Shown here one piece after another: positions 6,932-14,162 of a DNA stretch of 38,248 bases. The translations under genes and the position numbers were made by a program. Position 1 is the first letter of the stretch, and the number at the start of each line of letters is the position of its first letter. The notes under the pieces were generated by a model. The model saw nothing but the letters and a program-made list of their open reading frames with translations, was not told the DNA's origin and made no database searches. This DNA is from Planctomycetota bacterium (lineage in GTDB: Bacteria > Planctomycetota > B15-G4), in the NCBI GenBank assembly GCA_029259725.1, contig JAJDER010000188.1:1-38248 (forward strand), given 5' to 3'.

Positions 6932-8718
6932 GCCGCGGAGTCCGATCGCCAGGCGGTCCACGCGCGCCGGAGTTCCCGGACCCCCGGGTGCTCCGGTGCG
7001 GTCGTTTCGGCCTCTCGGAGCGTGACCTCCGCCTCGGCTGCGGCTTCGGCCGTGCCGATGCCCACGGCGAAGCGCATCGCCAGGCGAGCTCGTTGGAGCA
7101 TCAACGCGGCGACGGATGCCGGCTCGACCCGCTCGGTCGCAAGATGGTGGCCGAGGGCCTCACCGACGAGCTTGGCCGCGTCTCCGTCCCGGCCCGAGAG
7201 GGCCAGGGCCTCCGCGAGGTCGACGACCACGCCGGCTTCCTCGGGACCAGGCGCGTCCCGATCCCGGTTGCGGTCCAGGAGCAGCAGCGCTGCCGAGAGC
7301 CAGCGCACCGCGTCCTCGGGGTCCTGATCCTGGCGCAGGGCAAAGGCCCCACGCTGGGACAGCGCCACCGCGAGCAGGCGCCCATCGGAGCTGCCCTGCG
7401 CCTGTCGGACGGCCTCCTCGAGTCGAGCCCGGACGCGCTCGGTGTCGGTCTCGGAGGAGGCCATGCCGAGTTGGGCACGGACGGAGCCGGGATGGGTGGT
7501 CAGGACGTCGGCCCAGAGCGCGGTGTCGTCGGCGAAGACCGCCGTGCGTTGGATGCTGAGGGGAACCCACCAGGCGGACAGGGCCAGGGCCACGAGGCCC
7601 AGCGCCGTCGGGCCGCGCGGAACGGCACGCGACAGGCTGCCGATTCCCAGGCCGAGCAGGGCGCCGGCGGGCAGCAGCGCCGGGTAGGCGTAGCGGTCCG
7701 CCACCAGCGAGCGCAGCGTCACCAGCAGGCTGCTGCTGGGCAGGTAGGCCAGCAGGCACCAGCTGGCGAGGAACACCGGAGCGGCGAGGCGCGGGCGGCG
7801 CATGCCCAGGACCACCGCGGTGATCGACGCGAGTCCGATCCAGGTGGCGGCGGCAGCCCACGCCGGTCCCGCTGCCGCCCAGAGTTCCTGCGGGTAGTCG
7901 ACCGACAAGCCCAGGGGCCACAGCAGGTGCCGCAGGAGCGTGCCCAGCCCGAACAGCGCCCAGCCGGCCTGGGCCATCCCGTCGCCCCCATGCGGCGCGG
8001 TCTGGATCGGCGACGCCCCCGACAGGGCGACGTGTCGCAGTCCGAGCGCGAGGAGCACGCCGATGCTCAGGGCCAGCGTCCCACCCAGGCCCCGGCTGCC
8101 CGAGAGCCGCCGGTGGGCGAGGACCACGCCCGGGAGCACCAGAGCGGCCTCCTTGGAGAGCGTCGCGAGCAGGGCCAGGACGCAGCCCCACAGCAGACCA
8201 CCGGCCGAGGCGTGGACGACCCGGGTCCCGCCCGTCGCGGCGCGCGGCGGGATGACGCAGAGCAGCGCGAGCAGACCGAGACCGACGGCGTAGAGATCGC
8301 CTCGGCTGGAGATCCACCCGACCGTCTCGACACCGAGCGGGTGGACAGCGAGGGTCAAGGCACCCAGCAGCGGCGGGCCGTCACCCGCGTCGGGGAGCAG
8401 CCGTCGGAGCAGCAGGAAACCGAGGGCCACGTTTGCCAGGTGCACCCACAACGAGTGCAGGTGGAAGCCGAAGGGCTCGAGCCCCCAACGCTGCCGGTCG
8501 AAGGCGTGGGTCAGGGCGCGGATCGGTCGATAGACGTCGCGGTCCGTGTCGGCGGTATGGGTGGCCGGGTCGAGGATCAGCTCGCCGATCGTTGCCGAAG
8601 CCAGGGCGGCGTTGTGTTCGACGAAGCGGTGGTCGTCGTAGACGAAGCCCCCGGCCAGTCCCAGCCCGTGGGCGAGTGCGGCCAGGGCCACCAGCCCGAG
8701 CACGGGGGACCGCGTCAC
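6880..8718 (-). CDS. TMTC-like GT-C glycosyltransferase with C-terminal TPR region
   Basis: A protein of 612 residues. The first 400 or so form many membrane helices with landmarks of the TMTC/PMT group of GT-C enzymes: an early luminal acid pair FVYDDHRFVEHN (Asp28, Asp29), then DVYRPIRALTHAFD, HLHSLWVHLANV, and AVHPLGVETVGWISSRGDL. These enzymes use lipid-linked sugar to modify proteins or glycans outside the membrane. After the last membrane helix comes a helical TPR-like region (LAVALSQRGAFALRQDQDPEDAVRWLSAAL). The GTG start at 8718 is chosen because it overlaps the stop of the preceding radical SAM gene as GTGA and begins just before the first membrane helix. It is the last gene of a four-gene operon. 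Transferase activity is inferred. Confidence 0.82.
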   Translation of the reverse strand: MTRSPVLGLVALAALAHGLGLAGGFVYDDHRFVEHNAALASATIGELILDPATHTADTDRDVYRPIRALTHAFDRQRWGLEPFGFHLHSLWVHLANVALGFLLLRRLLPDAGDGPPLLGALTLAVHPLGVETVGWISSRGDLYAVGLGLLALLCVIPPRAATGGTRVVHASAGGLLWGCVLALLATLSKEAALVLPGVVLAHRRLSGSRGLGGTLALSIGVLLALGLRHVALSGASPIQTAPHGGDGMAQAGWALFGLGTLLRHLLWPLGLSVDYPQELWAAAGPAWAAAATWIGLASITAVVLGMRRPRLAAPVFLASWCLLAYLPSSSLLVTLRSLVADRYAYPALLPAGALLGLGIGSLSRAVPRGPTALGLVALALSAWWVPLSIQRTAVFADDTALWADVLTTHPGSVRAQLGMASSETDTERVRARLEEAVRQAQGSSDGRLLAVALSQRGAFALRQDQDPEDAVRWLSAALLLLDRNRDRDAPGPEEAGVVVDLAEALALSGRDGDAAKLVGEALGHHLATERVEPASVAALMLQRARLAMRFAVGIGTAEAAAEAEVTLREAETTAPEHPGVRELRRAWTAWRSDSAAQFPPSSSPSPMPPRSP

Positions 8719-9791
8719 CGCACACGCCCGAGGCCGAGGAGCAGCGTCGGGAAGGCCTCGCACGGCGACCAGCACTGGGGGCACGCGCGACGCTCGACGA
8801 GGCCCAGGGCCTCCCGGGCACCGGGAAGCTCGGGAATGCGTCGCAACGCGTGGCCCACGTCGGCGAGCCTGCCCAGGGGGCGGTCGAAGATCGAGCACGG
8901 GTAGAGCGTGCCGTTCGCCGCGAGGAAGACGCTGGCGCGCAGCGCGCCGCACCCGCCTCCCACGTCCCCGTGGGTCAGGAAACGCCGCGCCAACGACCAG
9001 TACCGGCGCTCGATCAAGGCCAGCGGGGAGAGCGAGGTCGGCGTGCGCCGCTGCACGCGGTCGAGCAGGGCCAGCGCCGGCCCGATCGGCGGCACCACCG
9101 ACGCATGGTTCTTGTAGTAGTGCCCCGAGTGGTGCGCGAGGTTCAGGTGCAGATCGGCGGGGTCGACCTCGTCGGGGAGCCAGCCATCCAGGGTGGCGTC
9201 CGCGCCCGCGTCGTCCGGGTCGAACTGCTCGGGCAGGTTGTGCCGCGAGAGGGTCATGCCGGCCACGGCGCGGAAGCCTGGTCGGCGCAGCGCTTGCAGG
9301 GCGCGCAGCGTGCGGCGTGCCGAGCGCGCCGCTCCAGCCTGCCCGCGGACGCGGTCGTGGACCGCGTCGGGGCCGTCGAGACTCACGGTCACGTAGACGC
9401 GCGGGATGTCGCTCTCCAGCAGCGGCCGCACGCAAGCCAGGGTGGCCGCCGTGTCGAGGCCGGCCGTGGGGAAGTCGACCAGCGCCAGGTCCCGGCCGAG
9501 TCGAGCCACCCGTTCCATGATGCCCGGAGCGTCGGGGCGTTCGACCAGGTCACCGCCGGAGAGGTTGAGCCACGTCAGCTGGGGGTTCGCCCGCAGGACG
9601 GCCTCGATCTCCTCCAGGTCGGGGCCGGCCTCCGGGTCGCCCGCCCAGAGGTGGCAGCTCCGACAGGTGAGCGAGCAGCGCTCGGTGAGGATCCAGGTCA
9701 GCTTGAAGGGGTCGAAGGGCCCGCGCCTCGCACGCAGGACGGCGCGAGCCAGGGCCGCCGATCGGCGCAAGCGCTCAGCGAGGGAGGGCAT
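8715..9791 (-). CDS. Radical SAM protein with C-terminal cysteine-rich domain
   Basis: A protein of 358 residues. The iron-sulfur motif is Cys39-SLT-Cys43-RS-Cys46 (CX3CX2C) after the usual LTWILTERC strand. NLSGGDLVERPD follows, the glycine-rich SAM-binding turn. The barrel continues through VYVTVSLDGPDAVHDRVRG. The C-terminal part has further cysteines (GGGCGAL, LYPCSIF, then CPQCWSPC), which suggests a SPASM or twitch domain holding extra clusters. SPASM enzymes often modify peptides, but others act on small molecules. The ATG at 9791 fits the domain start. The gene overlaps the upstream GT9 gene by 17 bases and the downstream GT-C gene by four. The substrate is unknown. Confidence 0.85.
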   Translation of the reverse strand: MPSLAERLRRSAALARAVLRARRGPFDPFKLTWILTERCSLTCRSCHLWAGDPEAGPDLEEIEAVLRANPQLTWLNLSGGDLVERPDAPGIMERVARLGRDLALVDFPTAGLDTAATLACVRPLLESDIPRVYVTVSLDGPDAVHDRVRGQAGAARSARRTLRALQALRRPGFRAVAGMTLSRHNLPEQFDPDDAGADATLDGWLPDEVDPADLHLNLAHHSGHYYKNHASVVPPIGPALALLDRVQRRTPTSLSPLALIERRYWSLARRFLTHGDVGGGCGALRASVFLAANGTLYPCSIFDRPLGRLADVGHALRRIPELPGAREALGLVERRACPQCWSPCEAFPTLLLGLGRVR

Positions 9792-10944
9792 CGTCGAGCA
9801 CGGGCGAGGGACCGGGGAACCGGAGGCGCGGCTGAAGGATGCACAGGCAGGCGGACAGGACGACATCGGTGTGCAACGCCGCCATGCAGCGATGGTCCCG
9901 GCACGCGGAGCGCTTCGCCAACCGGTCGTCCAGGCAGGGACTGCAGGGCAGGTCCGCGAAGAGTGCGACCGAGCCGGCGCGCCGGGGTCCGTAGCGATGC
10001 GGCGTGTTCGGCCCGTAGAGCGCGACGGTCGGCGTGCCCAGGGCGTCCGCGAGATGCACCGGACCGGTGTCGTTGGAGACCAGCAGGTCGGCCTCGGCCA
10101 GGAGCGCGACGAGTTCCGCGACATCGAGACGACCACACAGGTCCAGGGTTCCTGCGGGCGGCCGAACACGGCGCGTGATCAGCCCGGCCTCGGCGGCCGA
10201 CCCGGTGAGCACGACGCAGGCGCCGGGCCCTTCCACGAGCAACCGCGCCAGGGAGCCGAAGCGCTCCGGCGCCCAGCGGCGACCGGGGAAGTGGTCGCCA
10301 CTTCCCGGATGGAGCACGACCAGCGGGCCGCGCACGGGGCCGAGCCGGGTCAGCACGCGGCGGCGGGCCGCCGGGTGGGCTCGCAGCGCGCCCGGGCCGG
10401 TCGGTGCCGCCAGACCGGCGGCCGCCGCGAGGGCTGCGAACGTCTCGCCGATGTGTCGCAGCGGGTCGTAGGCGACGGGACGATCGAGCAACGGCTCCCG
10501 CGCCTGGCCCGGCGTGGCCAGCCCGACGAGCGGCCGTCCGGTGGCGCGTCGGGTGAGCACCGCCGGGAGTCGCAGGAAGGTCTCGGCGTCGAGGACGACG
10601 TCCGGCGGATCCCGCCGGAGCTCGCGCGCGACGCTGACGACGGCGGGCAGGAAGGTCAGGGCGAAGGGGTCGGGAACGGTCAGCAGTTCGACCCACGGGG
10701 CGTGCACCCGCAGGAACGCCGCGTTGCGCTCCAGGGTCATCAGACGCAGCCGGCGCGCGCGGTTGGCGGCGAGGACGGGGAGCAGCAGGGCCAGGTTGCC
10801 CAGGCCCCAGAGGCGCACGATCAAGACGTCGTCGGGCGAAGCCGGAAGGCGACGGCGCGCGCCGCAGGACGCGCGCGCGAGCGTCGGGCCGAGCGCGCCG
10901 TCGAGACCCTTGGCCAGCTCGAGCATGCGACTGCGGACGCTCAC
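9775..10944 (-). CDS. Glycosyltransferase family 9 (heptosyltransferase-like) protein
   Basis: A protein of 389 residues with the two-domain GT-B layout of family 9. The N-terminal half begins DDVLIVRLWGLGNLALLLPVL, the usual first strand and glycine-rich turn. The C-terminal half has VVLHPGSGDHFPGRRWAPERF and the nucleotide-sugar site SNDTGPVHLADALGTPTVALYGP. Family members transfer heptose or other sugars to lipopolysaccharide or related acceptors on the inner face of the inner membrane. A cysteine-rich end (SPCLDDRLAKRSACRDHRC) is common in this family. The GTG start at 10944 overlaps the stop of the upstream radical SAM gene as GTGA. Which sugar and acceptor it uses cannot be told. Confidence 0.87.
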   Translation of the reverse strand: MSVRSRMLELAKGLDGALGPTLARASCGARRRLPASPDDVLIVRLWGLGNLALLLPVLAANRARRLRLMTLERNAAFLRVHAPWVELLTVPDPFALTFLPAVVSVARELRRDPPDVVLDAETFLRLPAVLTRRATGRPLVGLATPGQAREPLLDRPVAYDPLRHIGETFAALAAAAGLAAPTGPGALRAHPAARRRVLTRLGPVRGPLVVLHPGSGDHFPGRRWAPERFGSLARLLVEGPGACVVLTGSAAEAGLITRRVRPPAGTLDLCGRLDVAELVALLAEADLLVSNDTGPVHLADALGTPTVALYGPNTPHRYGPRRAGSVALFADLPCSPCLDDRLAKRSACRDHRCMAALHTDVVLSACLCILQPRLRFPGPSPVLDDALPR

Positions 10945-11897
10945 GTGAACCTCGGGCTCACGCCCGGGACGGCGCACTCACCGCAGCGAGCACAGACCGC
11001 GGGGAGGTCGCCCGCACGGTGTCGCCGGCGGAGCTCGCGCCAGTCGGCGGACGCGTAGAGCTCGGGCGGCGTGCCGTCGGCGACGTGGCCGAGAGCCAAC
11101 GCGCCGTTCACGTCCGCACAGCAGGTGGTGATGCGACCGTCGCTGAGCACGACCATGAGTCCGCGCGACGGTTCGCGGCAGGCCGTCCGGCGCGGCGCGT
11201 CCCGCATGCGTGGGATGAACTGCACGCGGTCGCACAGTGGCTCGAGGCGCGCGCGGAAGGCGTCGAGCTGGTCGCTCACGGTCTCGTCCACGACCATGGA
11301 CACGTCGAGCCGCGTTGCCAGCCCCTGGCGCTGCTGGGCCTTCCGCGCCTCGGCGAGGCGTGCGAGGACGGCGGCCTGGCCGTAGCCGCGTCGCGCCCGA
11401 TGGGTGGACTCGTCGCCGTCGAGCGAGACCGTGAGGCGCTGCAGCCCCGTCGCGGACAGGGCGACGAAGCGCTCTCCGGTGAGCAGCGTGCCGTTGGTGG
11501 TGAGGTAGCTCCGGACCCCGCGCGCGTGCGCCAGCCGCAGGACCTCGTCGAGCGGCTCGTAGAGCAGCGGCTCGCCCCACTGGAAGGGCAGCAGTGTCCG
11601 GACCGTCGGCGACTCCTGCAGCAGGCGCGCGACCACGGCGGGGTCGATGTCCCGGTTCGGCCGGCCGAGGCCGCGGTTCACGTCGCAGTACGAGCAGGCC
11701 ACGTTGCAGCGGCTCGTGAGTTCGACGTTGAGCGTCGTCAACACCGGCAGCCGGTCGGCGCCCGCACGGAAGGCCAGCTCGTTGCGCGCCCCGGCGGCCA
11801 GGCTCGGCAGGTCGGGGAACCGGATGGACAGGAACCCGGCCAGGTCGGCCTTGCCGAGGTAGCCCTTCGCGACGGCGGTGAGCAGCGTGTGCCTCAA
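10941..11897 (-). CDS. Radical SAM/SPASM-type protein, first gene of a glycosyltransferase operon
   Basis: A protein of 318 residues. The cluster motif is Cys64-NVA-Cys68-SY-Cys71 following TTLNVELTSR. PFQWGEPLLYEPLDEVLRLA (the glycine/glutamate turn), YLTTNGTLL and LTVSLDGDESTHRARRG are classic radical SAM elements. The end holds a SPASM-like region: LSDGRITTCCADVNGALALGHV and then VCARCGECAVPG. The best start is a TTG at 11897, because the N-terminal helices of the family fit and no ATG or GTG lies nearby in frame. GAGAAT, a weak -10-like hexamer, ends eight bases before that TTG. It heads the operon with GT9, a second radical SAM protein and a TMTC-like GT-C protein. The substrate is unknown. 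Confidence 0.84.
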   Translation of the reverse strand: MRHTLLTAVAKGYLGKADLAGFLSIRFPDLPSLAAGARNELAFRAGADRLPVLTTLNVELTSRCNVACSYCDVNRGLGRPNRDIDPAVVARLLQESPTVRTLLPFQWGEPLLYEPLDEVLRLAHARGVRSYLTTNGTLLTGERFVALSATGLQRLTVSLDGDESTHRARRGYGQAAVLARLAEARKAQQRQGLATRLDVSMVVDETVSDQLDAFRARLEPLCDRVQFIPRMRDAPRRTACREPSRGLMVVLSDGRITTCCADVNGALALGHVADGTPPELYASADWRELRRRHRAGDLPAVCARCGECAVPGVSPRFT

Positions 11898-11963
11898 GGC
11901 GATCGATTCTCACCCGACCCCGGCAGGGGATCAATCGAAGCCGGATCGGGTACGCTCCCGCCC
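11898..11963. promoter_or_regulatory. 66-base divergent promoter region
   Basis: This gap separates the radical SAM/glycosyltransferase operon (minus) from the phosphodiesterase-like gene (plus). On the + strand TACGCT (11951-11956) lies seven bases before the ATG at 11964. On the minus strand GAGAAT (11911 down to 11906) lies eight bases before the TTG at 11897. Both suggest leaderless or near-leaderless transcripts. I see no Shine-Dalgarno sequence for either gene. Confidence 0.4.
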
Positions 11964-13343
11964 ATGCCCGCGCGCCTCATGGTGATCGACGTCGTCGGCC
12001 TGGTGCCGTCGCTCATGGGTCCGCGTCTGGCCGCCCTGGCCGCCGAAGGCTGGCAACGCTCGCTGCGTCCGGTCTTCCCCGCGGTCACCTGCACGGCCCA
12101 GGCCTCCATGCTCACGGGTCGACGCGCCGACGGCCACGGCATCGTCGCCAACGGCTGGTACTTCCGGGACCTCGCGGAGGTCTGGCTGTGGCGACAGTCC
12201 AATCGGCTGGTCCAGGGAGACAAGGTCTGGGAGACGGCACGGGAGCGGCGGCCTGACCTCAAAACCGCCAAGATGTTCTGGTGGTACAACATGTACTCCA
12301 GCGCGGAGCTGTCGGTGACCCCGCGGCCCGAGTATCCGGCCGACGGGCGCAAGGTCCCTGGCGTCTACACCCAGCCTGCGGAGTTGCGCCGAGACCTCGA
12401 GCAGCGGCTCGGTCCCTTCCCGCTGTTCAAGTTCTGGGGCCCGGCGACGGACTTGTCGTCCACGCGATGGATCGTGGACAGCAGCCTCTACGTGCTCGGC
12501 TGCGACCGGCCGGACCTGATGCTGGTCTACCTCCCACACCTGGACTACGTGCTGCAGCGGGAGGGGCCGCAGGGTCCGAACATCGCCTCCCACGCGGCCG
12601 ACGTGGACGTCCAGGCGGGCCGGCTCGTGGACGCGGCGCGCAACACCGGCATGGAAGTACTCGTCGTGAGCGAGTACGGCATCAACGCGGTGTCGCGCCC
12701 GGTGTTCCCGAATCGAGCCCTGCGCGAGGCCGGTCTGCTCACCGTGCTGTGGCAGGACTCGGTCGGGGAGACGCTCGACGCCGGCGCCAGTCGGGCCTTC
12801 GCGGTGTGCGATCACCAGGCCGCGCACGTGTATGTCGCCGATCCCGCCGACGTGCCGCGGGCGCGCGCCGTGCTCGAGGCGTTGCCTGGCGTCCGTCGCG
12901 TGCTCGCAGGCGCCGAGCGGGCGGCCGAGGGCCTCGACCACGAACGGTCCGGAGAACTCGTGCTCGAGTCGGAGCCCGAGGCCTGGTTCGCCTACCCGTT
13001 CTGGCTCGACGACGCCCGCGCACCGGACTACGCGCCGACGGTCGACATCCATCGCAAGCCCGGCTACGACCCGGCCGAGTTGTTCCTCGACCCGGCGCTG
13101 CGCTCACCCAGGCTGCGCATCGCGCGGCGCCTGCTCGCGCGCAAGCTCGGCTTCCGCAACCTGCTCGACGTGATTCCTCTCGACCCGTCGATGGTGGCCG
13201 GTTCGCACGGGCACGTGCCGGACGACGAGGCGCTGTGGCCGCTCGTGCTGGGCAGCGCGGGCACGACGCCGCCCGCCGAAGGCCGCGACCTGACGGCGGT
13301 GCACGACGTGATGCTGGCGTGCCTCCTCGGGGCCGAGCGGTGA
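11964..13343 (+). CDS. Alkaline-phosphatase-superfamily (nucleotide pyrophosphatase-like) protein
   Basis: A protein of 459 residues, cytoplasmic by sequence with no signal peptide. It begins ARLMVIDVVGLV with Asp9 as the first metal ligand. RPVFPAVTCTAQASMLTGRRADGHGI follows, where Thr42 aligns with the nucleophile of type I phosphodiesterases. LVYLPHLDYVLQREG supplies a second metal Asp, and GSHGHVPDD near the C-terminus a His. The usual SDHG metal block reads S236-E-Y-G, so both the Asp and His ligands there are changed. Members of the superfamily hydrolyse phosphate diesters or pyrophosphates. The altered site leaves either a variant enzyme or a reduced activity. The downstream NAD kinase overlaps it by GTGA. 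Confidence 0.82.
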   Translation: MPARLMVIDVVGLVPSLMGPRLAALAAEGWQRSLRPVFPAVTCTAQASMLTGRRADGHGIVANGWYFRDLAEVWLWRQSNRLVQGDKVWETARERRPDLKTAKMFWWYNMYSSAELSVTPRPEYPADGRKVPGVYTQPAELRRDLEQRLGPFPLFKFWGPATDLSSTRWIVDSSLYVLGCDRPDLMLVYLPHLDYVLQREGPQGPNIASHAADVDVQAGRLVDAARNTGMEVLVVSEYGINAVSRPVFPNRALREAGLLTVLWQDSVGETLDAGASRAFAVCDHQAAHVYVADPADVPRARAVLEALPGVRRVLAGAERAAEGLDHERSGELVLESEPEAWFAYPFWLDDARAPDYAPTVDIHRKPGYDPAELFLDPALRSPRLRIARRLLARKLGFRNLLDVIPLDPSMVAGSHGHVPDDEALWPLVLGSAGTTPPAEGRDLTAVHDVMLACLLGAER

Positions 13344-14086
13344 CGCGGGTCGCCGTGCTCGGGGACGAACTCGGGCGCGTGCGGGAGGCTCTGGAAGCCG
13401 CCGGCCTGGAACCGGTCCGGAGCGATCCCGAACTGGTCCTGTGCCACGGAGGCGACGGTTCCCTGCTGCGCGCCGAGCGCACCTGGCCCGGTGTGCCGAA
13501 GTGCCCCGTGCGCGTCGCCAGCCGCACACGGGCCTGCGCCGAACACACCCTCGAGGCCGTGCTGGAGCGCCTCGTCGGAGGTCGGCTCGTGACCGAGGTC
13601 CTGCCCAAGCTGCGGATCGAGATCGGGTCCACGCGCCTCGCGGCCCTCAACGAGGCGACCCTGCGCAACGCGGTTCCGTCCTCGGCCTTGAGGTTTGCCG
13701 TGCACGGCGCCGGCCTGCCGGAGGAGGAGATCATCGGCGACGGTCTCGTCGTGGCGACGCCCTTCGGAAGCAGCGGCTACTTCCGCAGCATCTCCGGGCG
13801 CACCCTGGATGACGGCCTGGGTGTCGCCTTCAACAACACGACACGGGCTCATGCCCCGGTGGTCCTGCCAGCCGACAAGGTGCTGGCCATCGAGGTCATC
13901 CGGGGCCCGGCGCTGCTCGTGCGCGACAATGACATCCGCACGGTCGTGTTGCGCGAGGGCCACACGTTCCAGGTCTCGATCGCAGGCGACTCGGCGCAGG
14001 TCCTGGGTCTGGACACCCTGCGCTGCAGTCGGTGCCGCCGCGCGGACGGTCAGCGTTTCAACCCGCACGGCGACCACGCAGGTTGA
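13340..14086 (+). CDS. NAD kinase-like protein
   Basis: A protein of 248 residues. It carries the NAD kinase signatures in order: the nucleotide loop CHGGDGSLLRAE (GGDGS at 37-41), LNEATLRN with Asn104-Glu105 that contacts NAD, and GDGLVVATPFGSSGYFRSISG (133-153). NAD kinase phosphorylates the 2'-hydroxyl of NAD to make NADP. It is shorter than most bacterial forms (about 290 residues) and closer to the compact archaeal size. A terminal section with CSRCRRADGQRF is unusual. The start is the GTG at 13340, which overlaps the upstream stop. I do not assign it as the sole NAD kinase of the cell. Confidence 0.83.
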   Translation: MTRVAVLGDELGRVREALEAAGLEPVRSDPELVLCHGGDGSLLRAERTWPGVPKCPVRVASRTRACAEHTLEAVLERLVGGRLVTEVLPKLRIEIGSTRLAALNEATLRNAVPSSALRFAVHGAGLPEEEIIGDGLVVATPFGSSGYFRSISGRTLDDGLGVAFNNTTRAHAPVVLPADKVLAIEVIRGPALLVRDNDIRTVVLREGHTFQVSIAGDSAQVLGLDTLRCSRCRRADGQRFNPHGDHAG

Positions 14087-14125
14087 CCGCGACCCCGACC
14101 GCGCCCCCGACGGCGAGCCTGACCG

Positions 14126-14143
14126 CAGCCTGACCGCAGGCTG
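14126..14143. terminator. Hairpin between convergent genes, weak terminator candidate
   Basis: CAGCCTG and CAGGCTG pair over an ACCG loop. The hairpin lies in a short stretch of TGACCGC repeats between the NAD kinase stop and the pcnB stop. It has no T run, so it may act with Rho or only as a pause site. Confidence 0.3.
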
Positions 14144-14162
14144 ACCGCGCTCCGCGCGACGC

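Noticed and set aside
6988-8904. A 638-codon open frame on the + strand opposite the GT-C gene
   Set aside because: It has repetitive Gln/Arg/Gly composition and no domain. The opposite strand encodes membrane helices and GT-C landmarks.
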